In this document: positions 47,477 through 58,099 of the stretch, piece after piece | Layout of the letters: each line of letters begins with the position of its first letter | How positions within the stretch are numbered: the stretch's first letter is position 1 | Assembly: GCF_040954645.1 (NCBI RefSeq) | Contig: NC_092809.1 | Location: 127,895,914-127,959,913 of the forward strand | Direction of reading: 5' to 3' | From: Diabrotica undecimpunctata | Taxonomy: Eukaryota > Arthropoda > Insecta > Coleoptera > Chrysomelidae | DNA: 64,000 bases | Made by a program: the position numbers and the translations under genes | Notes under the pieces: generated by a model | The model's input: the letters and a program-made list of their open reading frames with translations, nothing else | Databases searched by the model: none | What the model was told of the DNA's origin: nothing

Positions 47477-48124
47477 AAAGCCAGTCCGGAATTTTTTAGT
47501 TTAGCTAATACCAGTCGAATGCTTGATAGTAGTTTACTGTATCATGCAAAAATTAAAAAAATCAAATGAGCCGTATAAACACTACAGTAAAATGAAATAA
47601 ATGGTCAATTACACAAATCACCCTGTTAATTAATAAAGAAGAGGAGTTGACATTTTTTAGTGGCCACATGATATGCTCCCTGAGGGACTCTACATATGGT
47701 AGAAGTATGTAAAGTTTCTCATGACTCACCCTGTATAGGATGTAACAAGAAGGTAGGTCATAAATTCAATTGCGTGTTCTGTGAGCAAAAATAGTTTAAT
47801 TAAACCTAACTTACCTTGGTACAAATGTGCACATAACAAAAATTAATATAAAGTTTTTATATTTAATTATAAAAATTTTGTAGGGGTTTTGTTCCCTTAA
47901 ACTTTCCCAAATGGTTGTAAACTTTCCAATTGAATTATTATTATGGTACCATTAGTTAAACACATTGTTTTTAAAAATTTTTCCAGTTTTTATCGAGGTG
48001 CGGATTCTTTATTATGTTTAAAAATTTCTGAGTATCTAACAAAATGTAAAATATAAATAAATTTTCATTATTATCAGGTCTCTATAATCTTACTTAACCA
48101 TTAACAAATATATAGTGGATTTTA

Positions 48125-48585
48125 CAAATGTTCAAAATGATCTTTATTTTCTTGAATACACATTCGACACCATTTTAAAAAGGAAAATCGATTATTTTGG
48201 AAAATCATGGGCATCTAATGAAATTGATTTGCAACTTCCATGATTTTATTCCTTTGTTGCTGTTCGTTCATAACTGGTACGGAATATACGCAAGCTTTTA
48301 TAAAAACCAAGAAGCAAAAGTTAATTGGGTTAAGATCTGCACCTCTGGGTCGTCAAGAAATAGGTGCATCAGGGCCCCTTTCCATTTAACGTCCAGGATA
48401 CTGATCGAAAAGAGATTCTCTTATTTCATTATGGTAATGCGCTGGAGCGCCATCCTGTAAAAACCACATATTACTTCTGACTGCGAGATTGATCTCCTCT
48501 AAGTACTCTGGTAACACATTTTGTAGAAAGTTTAAATAATTTTCACCGCTTAAATAATTTGGAAGAAATACAATACTGGCCCTAT
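48125..48585 (-). pseudogene. Mariner-like transposase fragment
   Basis: The minus strand reads LIGPVLYFLPNYLSGENYLN, FLQNVLPEYLEEI, NMWFLQDGAPAHYHNEIRES (second catalytic Asp) and ADLNPINF, where the third Asp is Asn, ending KWCRMCIQENKDHFEHL. Stops follow DQYPGR and PIS. The 5' half is replaced by hAT sequence at about 48590. Confidence 0.82.
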
Positions 48586-48589
48586 TAGG

Positions 48590-49640
48590 TAATTTAGAAT
48601 TTATTTAGGCAAATATGCAAATAAAAAAGTATGAAATGCATATATGCGCATAAATATCAGTATTTTATGCAAAAGTATGCAGTATTTTCTGCAAAATATG
48701 CATATTTGTCTAGAAAATATGCATGTAATAAAAAATATTTACAATATTTTTTTATTTACACAACTATATTTTAACATATAAATATTATATATTAATTGAG
48801 TGGTTAGGAAAATATCCCAGCTAGTACTTAAACCACTTCAGAAAGAACCTGGTAACCACTATTTTTTTCCATGGTTACTTTAAATTTTTAAAAAACTTCC
48901 TTTTCAATAGTACCTTTAACGTTTTGACACAATGACTCAAATCCTTTTATTAAAACTGAACTCTCTAACAATGATAATTTGAAGGATTCTAATTGAGTTA
49001 TAGTTTTTTGGACAAAACTATAATTTGATTTTATAAATGACAGTTGCTACTAGAGAATGTTATTTTGGAAGGCTTGCTTAGCTTCCAATAAAGATTGGCA
49101 ACTATCATCCGTTAAAAGGTTAACTATTTTTTTTAAATCAACAAAATGATTAGCATATAAATTAGCTGCTTCCAACCATGTTCCTCAACGTGTTAAAATG
49201 GGTTGCTGTGGCACTGGAACAGCAGGAAGCATATCTCTGTAACATTGTTTTCCTACAGGTGATTTCAGGAATACCTTTTTGACGCTCGCTATTAAACTGT
49301 TACCTAGTAGAAATTTTTTCCTTACTTCCTCCGCAACTCTGTTTATTCCATGCGCTAACCAAGTGACATGTATTAAGTTTGGATAAAATATTTTTAAATT
49401 TTGTCCTGCTTTCACCATATATGGTGCGGCATCAGATAAAATAAGCAATAATTTATCATTACGCACAGCAGCAGGAAGAAAAATACTTCCTGCTGCTGTG
49501 CAAAAAAAGGCAAAAAGTTTGCTAATGCTTATAATGCTAATGATAATATTTTTATGGGGTGTACAAATTTTACTGTTATTTTTTTTTAAGGTATTCTTGC
49601 CATAATAAAGCCACATGTCCATTTTCAATATAAAATCTCT
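48590..49640 (-). pseudogene. hAT-like transposase fragment nested in mariner 2
   Basis: The minus strand has [40 protein letters not shown] and [20 protein letters not shown], then ANLYANHFVDLKKIVNLL and LLESSVLIKGFESL. This is the DUF659-like part of hAT-related transposases (SDAAPYM..A...LK.+YP.++H+.CLAH). The frame is open for 147 codons at 49185-49628 and then broken. The terminal 48605-48725 is packed with TATGCA/TGCATA motifs, probable subterminal transposase sites. Confidence 0.75.
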
Positions 49641-49907
49641 GTTTTTAACTAATTTTGCAAAAAACAGTTTTTGATATATTGGAAAAAATCAATTTTCGTT
49701 TTCTAACTTCAAAGGGCTGTAACTTTTTTTATGTGCACATTTGTACTAAAGTAAGGTAAGTTCAATCGAACTATTTTTGGTCCCAGAATACGTGATTTAA
49801 TTTATGACCTACCTTTTTGTTACACCCTGTATAATTATCGATATATGTCGTTAATTTTTAATTTTAAGGTACTTTCTACATGTAAATCAAAGGTTTTAAA
49901 TTAGTTA

Positions 49908-51065
49908 AATGGCACGACATTAGTGCATTTAGTCCAGTAGTCAAGTCCTACTACAGCCAATAAAATTGCCTCGTACTAAAAGATGATCTTCTTTACATAA
50001 CGTTTGAGAAAAATAATAGTACAGAATCTAAGTTTAAGTTGATTGTACCTAAAAGTAAAAGGTCAGGAGTATTACGTCAGTTGCATGACGGTGCATCAGG
50101 CGGACACTTTGGTATTTTAAAGACTTTGCAAAAGGTTCAAGAATGGTTATATTGATAAGGTAAAAATTATATAAGAATATGATGCTAGAAATATGCACTA
50201 TGTGCCACCAGTAATGATACAGTTGATAAAAAGAGGGCACCCATGAAACAGTACAATGTTGGTAGTCCTATGGAAAGAGTAGCAGTAGACATTGCAAGTT
50301 CATTTCTAAAAATGGATGCCGAAAATGAATATATTGCATCCATGGATTATTTAACGAAACGGACTGGGGCCTATGGTATACAAAATCAAGAAGCGGCTAC
50401 CGTGAGAAAGATACTTGGTTAAGAATTCTTCAGCCGATTTGGTGGTCTTACCAATTCCCTTCCAAAGCGTTTGTTAATCAATGTATGGCAATAATACCAT
50501 AATGATACCTTTGCATCCTCAGTCAGGGAGAATGGTCGACGGGATAAACCGAATAATAAGCAAACACCTGTGCCAAGTTGTATCCAAACATCAGAGAGAT
50601 TAAGACCAGCATATTCATTTATTAATAATGGTCTACCGATCTGCCGTAAATGATGATAGAGGCTAGACCCCAACCTCCTTGATGTTGGGTCGTAAAGTTC
50701 ATTTACCCTGCGATCTAGACCTTTGGAAGATTGTGTTGCAAGCGAAGAATATGTCGATTACTTGAAGTTAAGAATGAACAAACTTCTTGGCCGGCAACAC
50801 ATCAGATAGCTAGTGACAGAATTAAAGACCAAAATGATTCTCGATGCAAGAATAAAAGCTTTGAAGTAGGTGATCTTGTCTGGCTTTATAATCCACAACG
50901 TCGTTGAAAGTTGTTTCCTAAACTACAAAGATAACGGGAAGGTCCGTATAAAATTAAATAGAGAATAAATGACGGAACATACGGAATTAAGAAGTTAGCA
51001 AAAGGTAAACTAAAAGTGGTTCACATAAATTGTCTTGCACCTTATGATAGCTTAAAAGAAAGAGA
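49908..51065 (+). pseudogene. Gypsy integrase (copy 1)
   Basis: The linker (WHDISAFSPVVKSYY...) leads into the HHCC zinc region (LRQLHDGASGGHFGILKTLQ, CTMC). The core has the first catalytic Asp (MERVAVDIASSF) and the second (MDYLTKR). The third acidic block reads LHPQSGRMVDGINR, with Asp where Glu is usual. A C-terminal SH3-like region (FEVGDLVWLYNPQRR) follows. Frameshifts near 50150, 50430 and 50760 and several stops inactivate it. The frame then runs on into the accessory domain. Confidence 0.83.
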
Positions 51066-51433
51066 AGAAGCATGAACTCTTCAATATGAAATTAAAGACA
51101 ACTAACAATCAAGTTTTAATAAATTGATGTCAAATTTCGCAAAAACAAAGAGTGCTAGATTTAGCTTTACCACAGAATTTAACAAAATATTTTTAATGAT
51201 CATCCGGAAAATGTGTCCATAGCACAATGTGTTGCCCAAGATCTAAAGATATCGAGGTGGCTAAAGGAATCTCGTCCATATGTAATAACAAAGCATGCTT
51301 GAAGGGATCGTGTTCTTTAAAGTCAGTAGACTTTTATTTCTTCTTGAGTGGTTTATGCAGAGATGGGGAGTCCTGCAGATTCCGCCATCTTAAGCTTTTA
51401 TATAGAGTTACTGATCGGGACGTTCAAATCTAA
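51066..51433 (+). pseudogene. Macrodomain + CCCH-finger extension of Gypsy Pol, copy 1 (mostly deleted)
   Basis: After integrase the same frame passes two stops (TGA in EA*TLQYE, TAA in KDN*QSS) and reads ENVSIAQCVAQDLK, the first strand and loop of a macrodomain. A frameshift leads to VAKGISSICNNK. Most of the macrodomain is then deleted, and the frame continues into a CCCH finger, YFFLSGLCRDGESCRFRH, whose first Cys is Phe, ending with a stop at 51433. The matching, longer region in copy 2 allows the identification. Confidence 0.68.
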
Positions 51434-51881
51434 GAGGGTATCAGTGTAACGCAAAAGCTTATTTTCTACGTATCCCGTAAAATAATCGCAATTTGGCAGA
51501 AATATGACTTATATTCGATAATCTCCGTGATGTTCGAAATAGGGACCGAGGCCTTCCAGAACATATGGCAAAGCCGGAATTCGAAATAGTGTTCTTGGCA
51601 TTCTAGAACATACGGCGTGGTAACAAATAGATATGTAATAATCGATGATATTCTAGAATAATGAATTTATGTATATAGAAAGAGTTTAGTTCAATTTTTA
51701 AAGACAATACCGCGTTGTTAATAAATATTTTATATAAATTGGAACAGTCGTTTTATTTAAAATCTTTATTGTTTGTAACTTCTCTGTTCTGCATATATAG
51801 GTGTTGTTAATCAGTAAGTTTACACAGATATGGAGGACTCACGTCAAATCAGGGTTTTAAAAGCGGCGATCTAATCATAAT

Positions 51882-51985
51882 CTTTTTTTTTTGTAGGACG
51901 CATCCAACCAACATCACTTGGCACCAAAGGTGAATACAGTCACCTCTGAGCTACCTGGGGAAGACACATCCAAGCAAGAACAATA
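51882..51985 (-). repeat. Possible tRNA-derived short retroelement with oligo(A) tail
   Basis: On the minus strand box-A-like TAGCTCAGAGG and box-B-like GGTTGGATGCG lie 43 bases apart, followed by TCCTAC and an A-run (T-run 51882-51892 on the plus strand). Spacing and tail fit a very short tRNA-like retroposon; no target duplication was found. The same bases read as a splice-like exon on the plus strand, which I consider less likely. Confidence 0.4.
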
Positions 51986-51989
51986 CAAT

Positions 51990-52480
51990 GGTAAATGTAG
52001 ATAAGTAAAGGTCAGAACCGATGGGAAAACAATTATTGAAAGAGACATCAGTGATAATGTACAAAAGTTTTCAAAGTATATTTAAATTACAAAATGAGAA
52101 CGTAGGTTTCTTAGTGTAGTTTAATTTCTGGCAACTGTGGAACTTTTAATAAGTTAATACTTTCCTACACAAATGAAGTAAATATTAAACGAAAAATTAT
52201 TTCAGGGCAGCGGTTGTCGCTGACCTGTATTAAAACAAAAATCTAGTACCGTCATTATGTTGTATTACTTACTTTGTTTGGAGTACCAGAAACTGAATTC
52301 ACTACGAATTTTGACCAGGATGAAAGGCATGTGGAATGCAATTTTAGATTCCCTTGCCGAGTAACTTATCCAGCTGTTTGTTTCGCAAATTTTAGGAAAC
52401 ACAGTGTTAAAAATTTGAATTCGGTTTCGCTAGGTAGATATCGTTTGATTTCTCTTTTTGAAAAATTATTTATTCATCAA
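51990..52480. other. Unidentified, includes an open frame of ~70 codons
   Basis: 52274-52480 is open on the plus strand (starts MFGVPETEFTTNFDQDERHV), with several Cys but no recognised family. It runs into the LINE fragment below. Confidence 0.35.
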
Positions 52481-52489
52481 CAATCCATA

Positions 52490-52950
52490 GACGCCAAACC
52501 ACCTAGATACATGGGGACCATGCTAACTAACACCGGATTAACAAAATTAGATGAAAAATATAAATAGCAAAAAATGCAATTGCTAAGCTGACCAATATCT
52601 AAAGAAGCTATAAAATCAGAGTAGGAACCAAAATCAGACTAGTCAGATTCTTAGTTTTTGCAGTTTTCTGTAATTCATCGAAATCCAAGGCAATAAAAAA
52701 ACGTAGATGCATTGAAATTGTTCTTATGAAGACATATGATGAGAATTCTATGAACAGCACACATTCTATACATACAGCATTCTATGGATGGAGAACACAT
52801 AACCGAGAAAATAATAGGCTATTTTTTAAGACACATTTTTTGAAGAATTTTGCTTGTCTTCTTGAAAAGCTTACAGTACAGGGTGGAGTGAAATGTAAAA
52901 GGAGCCAGACACCGATCCCTCATAATGTCTACTGTTCACATATTTTCTAC
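52490..52950 (+). pseudogene. LINE RT C-terminal fragment
   Basis: RYMGTMLTNTGLTKLDEKY, then after a frameshift IAKNAIAKL, YKIRVGTKIRLVRFLVFAVF and, in a further frame, LLEKLTVQGGVKCKRSQTP. This is the thumb-to-C-terminus pattern (YLGTML.., I.+AK.AF.K, R..LV+..VF, ++GK..GKR.RGR.P) of RTE/CR1-type insect LINEs. Confidence 0.62.
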
Positions 52951-53283
52951 TATTGACGTTCCACTGTCATAATGTGCAAGATGGAAGAAAGACCTCTATT
53001 AGGTTATCGAATAAAAAGAACACTTAAATACTGAATCTTTATTAGTGTATCACACTGTATGGTTGCCGGATGCAAAATAACATAACATCTTTGCCTGACG
53101 AGGTTTAAATTTATTACATTTTGTAAATCGATGAAAACAGGACTATTAAAATCACCCTGTGTTGACATAGTATTACGGATTTATAACACTTTACAAAAAC
53201 AATATACAACAGTTTAATTTTTGTTTAAGTGACATGCTCAACGCAGTTAAGGAACAAATAAAATTTTATTATTATTCGATATA

Positions 53284-55367
53284 CAGGGTGGTCCTTAAGT
53301 AATTGTACAAACAGAAACCGTAGATTCTGCACTTTAAAATATGACGATTTAAGCTAACTTGCTTTGTTGATATTAAGAAAGATACAGGTTGTTAAACTGG
53401 AAATTTAAAATTTTATTTTTCGCTATAACTTTTACGTTTGTAAATATTTTTGGACAAAAATTTACAATTGGATGCTTTTGAGTAGAGTAAATTATAATTT
53501 TATACATACTTTAATATAACTGATAGAGGGCGCCACATATGCCACATGTGTGGCATACAATAATTCTTAGTTTGATATTTGTGAGGTAAAGCACTGAATA
53601 CTTCTAGATAAGCATAATTCATAGTTTATTCTTATTAAAACAATTTAAAGATGATAATGTAACATCACAAAATGCCTTTATGCTATTTATTTTCTTCTTT
53701 AGGTGCCGTGTCCGTATTCAGACGTTGGCCGTCATCATGTTTACAATTTCCCTTTTCTATCACTTCTTTAGTTTCTATACCTACTCTCGTTGTATTACTT
53801 TTTCCCTATTGTAAAATGCTGAAGACCCGAAATATGTGGTTTATGCAAAATGGTACACCACCACATTCTAGAGAAAAGGCAGTTAGAACATACGTAAATA
53901 CAACTTTTCTGAACGTTGGCTTGGTCGTAGTAGTCATATTCCTTGGCAATGTGGTGAGATATTGATATAATTATTTAATTCATAAAAAATCTGAAAAGAA
54001 TATTTCTTTTTCATTACGTAAATTCTTTACCCATTTTTATTAGGACATATAATAGAAACTAAAGCACAGGTATTGAATAACACATATGTGTCTTGTTTCA
54101 TAATACTTTTGCTACAAATCTAGCTTTAAAGACTCAGCATTTTTACAAAAACATCATCGTTGGCCTAATAACCGATATTTTTATAAATATAGTAAACACA
54201 CGGGCAATTTAGTTTAGCATAATATTAGTTCGTTAGAAAATAATCCATTTGTTCGAGATGTAATTATAGTTACTCGTAAGCTGTACATAATCATATAAAT
54301 AAGTAATGTCATTGATAGGTTATTCCGTGTGTATATAAGTAACCAATGGACGAGATACATTACTTAACCTCTGCGACAAATAAGATGTAGTTCCATAATA
54401 TACCATAAGATTTGGATATTATGTATCCAAAAGAATATATTTATATATTATACATTATAGCCACCAAGTACCCCAGAATTTATTCCGCTTGATTTGGGTG
54501 TATATGGCGCGTTAAAACAACGAATCCCATAAATATTCGCAACCAACTATGGGAAGAAATAAATACTGCAGCAGTTTCTTTAGAACCAATGATGCTATTT
54601 AATATGAGAGGATCTTTTATGGAATATATCGACAAAAGAATTAAATAAAATGGTGGACCTATCGAACACTTACTTTCACAAAAAGTTATGTTATTTAGTT
54701 TAACTATTTCTTAGTTTGGTTTGAAAACAAAATGTTTTGATTAGGACTTTAATTAATTTAACATAAAACGTAAAATGTTTGATGTAAAATTCTATTATTC
54801 TGTTATTTGCAAATCCTATTATTAATTATCCTGCTGATATATTTATTTTATTTAATATTTCGTTAAATATTAACTTTAGTTTAAGGTATTTTATACCAAA
54901 ATTCAGAAGTATTAATGTTTTTGTCTATTTTTCCTTCGTTGCCTGGAGTAATTGCTTTGAATCATAATTATTTGTAAAATGCGATTATCTCCAAAACTGT
55001 TGACTTTTATAGTTATTAACAGGTATACCTTTTTTTGTTAAAATAATGTATCTCTAATATTTTTGTCGCAAATATAGGCAACTTAAAGAGCAAAAAAGTT
55101 AAGTGCAAATTTATGCCACATATCAGTTACATCAAAGTGTGCATCAAATTATAATATCTCATATTTAACAGTACCCAGTTGTAAATTTTTATACATAAAT
55201 GTTTACAAACATGAAAGTTATAGCGAAAAATAAAATTTTAAATTTGCACTTTAACACCCTGTATCTTTCTTAATATCAACATTTTATTAAAGCAATTTGA
55301 CTTAAATCGTAATATTTTAAATTGTAGAATCCGTTTCTTTTTGTACAATTACTTAAGGACCACCCTG
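53284..55367 (+). mobile_element. Third mariner-like transposon with ~220-bp TIRs
   Basis: Ends begin CAGGGTGGTCCTTAAGTAAT on both sides in inverted orientation, extend about 220 bp (53284-53500; 55150-55367) and are flanked by TA (53282-53283; 55368-55369). It encodes a mariner transposase remnant: WFMQNGTPPHSREKA (53835; second catalytic Asp changed to Asn), RWLGRSSHIPW (53918) and, after a roughly 500-bp insertion, PPSTPEFIPLDLGVYGALKQ (54460; third Asp kept). The N-terminal half is lost. Confidence 0.88.
53950..54457. mobile_element. ~500-bp unidentified insertion in the mariner transposase
   Basis: The transposase reading is split between HIPW and PPSTPEF; removing about 500 bp restores the expected IPWPP junction. 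The insert has a TATATAAGTAACC stretch near 54334 and no ORF. Ends and target duplication are not resolved; a solo LTR or MITE is possible. Confidence 0.5.
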
Positions 55368-55369
55368 TA

Positions 55370-55929
55370 TACAATATTTCTTAGATATAAAAATCTAAAT
55401 AATTATTACAACATAAAATGGTAGATTTTATTAATATTTGGTGGTTAGTGGAACTGGTAAAAGGAGTTAATTCCATTTCGTTATTACACAAAATTTATGA
55501 TTATTACTAAATATCTGGGTGAACTCTTGTATTTTATCCCCCTGTTTTATAAAAGACAGCTATACTACTCGTATATTACTCTAGTTCTCTTAAAAATTTA
55601 AAATCCGATTTTGTATTTCGCTTGATTCCCTGTAAATATCAAAATACCTGAGATCCGTTCGGTGGTTTCGATAAACCGCTATTCAGCTTGCGTTTATCGT
55701 ATAGCTCGCTCAATTTATAGCGAATGACAATCGCAGAGAACATTTAAGAAAAACGTGCTAAAATAAATCGAGTACAAACGTCAAGCTCTTATCCAGTTCC
55801 CATTATACGAGCTATTAAATCTTTTGTAAATATTTTCAGGAGGTACTTATACATAAAATATTTAATCGGTTGAAAACAATATTTAAAAAATGTACTTGTT
55901 TGTTAATATTATTATTTTAATATAAATAT

Positions 55930-55933
<4 letters not shown>
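55370..55933. other. No gene recognised
   Basis: AT-rich spacer; (TA)n follows at 55934-55973. Confidence 0.45.
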
Positions 55934-55973
<40 letters not shown>

Positions 55974-55975
<2 letters not shown>

Positions 55976-56095
55976 AACAACACAGTTTATTAGGGTTGCA
56001 GTCAGAAAATTGGCCGGGATGTTAATGAAACACTCTTTTGACTTTTTGTCTAGCTTTTGGAATGGTTTTATTCCTTTTTCAAGACACTGTAATAA
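55974..56095 (-). repeat. PLE-type terminal motif next to (TA)n
   Basis: The minus strand reads GTCTTGAAAAAGGAATAAAA, CCATTCC and AAAAGCTAGAC: a small hairpin (GGAAT/ATTCC) followed by AAAAGCT, then about 90 bases and (TA)n (55934-55973). The same layout occurs at 63425-63540. It resembles hammerhead layout but lacks the CUGANGA core. Confidence 0.45.
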
Positions 56096-56284
56096 GAAAA
56101 ATATGTACATATTTATAAAATATTACAATTCTTCAGTGCAACTTACTAGTCGTTGAGATTATTTATAAAAGCATTGACACTCAACATTAATAACACACAT
56201 ATAAAATATAAAATAATTGACAAAATACATTCTAAAATTTTTAAAATTTAGGTAAAGATAGTAAAACTTAGTTTTATATAAAAA

Positions 56285-56769
56285 TCAGGTTTTATACACT
56301 GCCGAAAGTTTACAAACCCACTATTTCAACGAGGCCTATTGTCTCTTCCATTGATGATCCTAATAGTAAACTTGCTAAACACCTTACAGATATCCTCACA
56401 ATTTCCTACAACGAATCCAATGAATTCTATATTAGAGATTCTTTCACGTTTAGTAACTTCATTAACAATGTTAAAGTTCCGAATAATTATATATTGATTA
56501 GTTTAGATGTTGTGTCACTGTTTACAAACTTACCACTAGATGCTATTCTTAACAGCATCAAAAATAACTGGAACATCATCTCTCCGCATACCAAGATCAG
56601 TTTAGATGATTTTATAAGAATTTCAACATTTATATTTTACTCTAACAGCTTTTTGTTCAATGGTAATTTCTTTAAACAAATCTTTGGTACTCCAATGGGC
56701 AGCAAAATATCCCCCATACTATGTAACTTTGTTTTGGATGAACTTATAATGAACTTATTAGTGCACTAA
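56285..56769 (+). pseudogene. Penelope-like element RT fragment
   Basis: The frame reads FYTLPKVYKPTISTRPIVSS, ISLDVVSLFTNLPLDAI and QIFGTPMGSKISPILCNFVL, the PLE RT fingers and palm (cf. SLDITNLFTNIP and GSPLSPILADI in the 271-3027 ORF). The frame ends before the catalytic YVDD box. It is 5'- and 3'-truncated and from a family distinct from the intact PLE. Confidence 0.85.
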
Positions 56770-57240
56770 TACTACAAAATTGATTCTTCCGTATTCTACT
56801 TTTAATTATTGGTTTCTTCTTCAACTTCTTTTATTATATCATAACATTTATGTTGACATCTATAAAACTTTTCCTTCAATCTCACCATCTGATTGTCATT
56901 TCTGACAGTCTAGCTTTCAAATACTTCATTTTCATGATATGATCATAACAGTCAAGAACCCTAGCCGTGCCGTTGTTAATATAACAATTCAAAATTAACA
57001 ATTATATTTTTTGATAGATTTAATCAATCAATGTTTTCAAAAGTGAAATTTAAAACAAATTAGTTAAATTGGGAATCTTCCGGCGTTCTGTGTTTCTGTG
57101 TTTTTGCTGATATATTTAATATATTAATTTCTGATGTTTCTTTGCAATAACAACATTTTAATGCTACAGATCTTTTAAAGGTAAGATCATTTACTTAATT
57201 GTTTTTTCATATTAGATGTATCGCTAATAACACCCTTTTA
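56770..57240. other. PLE non-coding region
   Basis: No coding similarity; probably the 3' part of the PLE up to the hammerhead motif. Confidence 0.4.
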
Positions 57241-57242
57241 GA

Positions 57243-57284
57243 TGAACTGATGATGCTTATTGAACAATGGGCGAAACGTCTTCA
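57243..57284 (+). ncRNA. Hammerhead-ribozyme-like motif of PLE fragment
   Basis: CTGATGA core (57247-57253), one extra U, helix II GCTTATTG/CAATGGGC (about 8 bp with G-U pairs, two-base loop), GAAA (57273-57276) and CGTC. Helix III is ACGT, self-complementary, and helix I pairs TGAA with TTCA. It follows the PLE RT fragment in the same sense and precedes (TA)n at 57366 by about 80 bp. The core is complete, so activity as a dimer is plausible. Confidence 0.68.
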
Positions 57285-57364
57285 ATAAATAGATAAAGTA
57301 GCACAACTCTTGTCTTTTTTATCTCCAAATTGACCGAAAACATCCCATTCACTTACGAGTGCAC

Positions 57365-57365
<1 letters not shown>

Positions 57366-57453
<88 letters not shown>
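57366..57453. repeat. (TA)n microsatellite
   Basis: About 88 bp of TA repeats. Confidence 0.97.
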
Positions 57454-57457
<4 letters not shown>

Positions 57458-58099
57458 AATATATATATAATATCAACAACAATTTGTCAAACATTGATCC
57501 TTGCTTCAAAGCATGGTAGAAAATAAATGGTAATAAATGCCAACCAAATGGTCACTATATACATATAATAATTTCATAGTATTCCTATTAAAGTTCCTTA
57601 GATTACTGGAATATTCATTAACAAGGACCCACATCAAATATTCGGACCTGTCATTGGTATTAGTTAGTTTGCTTTATAAATTTAAGTGAACCTTCCATAA
57701 AGGAATCGACATTTTCGCTTTGGGATTGTGTTTCTAACGATTTAGAATTAATTTGTTGTTACTAGATAAACAATTAACTTTGATTCTGGTCTTTACGATA
57801 ACACTGTGATTAACTGGATAAAACGTTGTTACTTAAAAGTTTATGCTAAATGTTTGAAACATATTTGAGAGTTACATCTCGTTAATCCTTTGTTGAAATT
57901 TAAAAATATTGTTTTTTTTTCAGTCTCAGTCTCAGTCTATGCTGAGAGAATTTCAATATAGTTTTGCTAATGATAAGAAGAAGAATAACAAATAACCATA
58001 GTTACGTATAAAATTAATACCAGAGACGCTGAGCTGATGAGACAACAACCTAGAAAAATTCCGTTTGCGAAAAGAGATAGTAGCTCTAAAAAAAAGATT

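Larger units (their letters stand above)
45007..47733 (-). mobile_element. Mariner-like transposon with ~510-bp terminal inverted repeats
   Basis: Both ends begin CAGGGTGAGTCATGAG and are inverted copies over about 510 bp (45007-45518; 47168-47733), with TA on both sides (45005-45006; 47734-47735). The right arm is longer because it contains a 52-bp LINE-tail insertion. An internal TACAGGGTGT copy sits 300 bp inside each arm. The element is 2727 bp and encodes the transposase below. Confidence 0.92.
47736..49829 (-). mobile_element. Second mariner-like transposon, abutting the first
   Basis: The right end TACACCCTGTA (49821-49831) and left end TAGGATGTAACAAGAAGGTA are inverted copies (expected CAGGGTGTAAC; two transitions on the left). 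Similarity extends about 105 bp inward (AGGTAGGTCATAAATT, ACAAATGTGCACATAA). The left end directly follows the TA shared with the element at 45007-47733. It contains a mariner transposase scrap and inserted hAT sequence. Confidence 0.82.
49900..51780 (+). mobile_element. Gypsy retrotransposon copy 1 (3' part, with 3' LTR)
   Basis: Contains the RNase H-integrase linker, integrase, an accessory macrodomain/CCCH region, a purine tract (TAAGAGGGTATCAG) and a 3' LTR starting TGTAACGC at 51445; the LTR 3' limit is about 51780. It shares family identity with copy 2 at 57.99-61.54 kb (for example YNPQRR/YYPKRR, the HINCLAPYDSLKE/HVNHLAPYADLNE pair and the LTR stretch TCGTTTTATTTAAAATC). 5' parts are missing. 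Confidence 0.82.

Noticed and set aside
51897..51990. Host internal exon flanked by T-rich acceptor and GTAAAT donor
   Set aside because: No neighbouring exon or protein similarity. The T-run is better explained as the oligo(A) tail of a minus-strand tRNA-like retroposon; kept only as an alternative.
52274..52480. Possible DEG/ENaC-like stretch (TYPAVCFANF)
   Set aside because: Too short, no other conserved blocks, and it runs into a LINE fragment.
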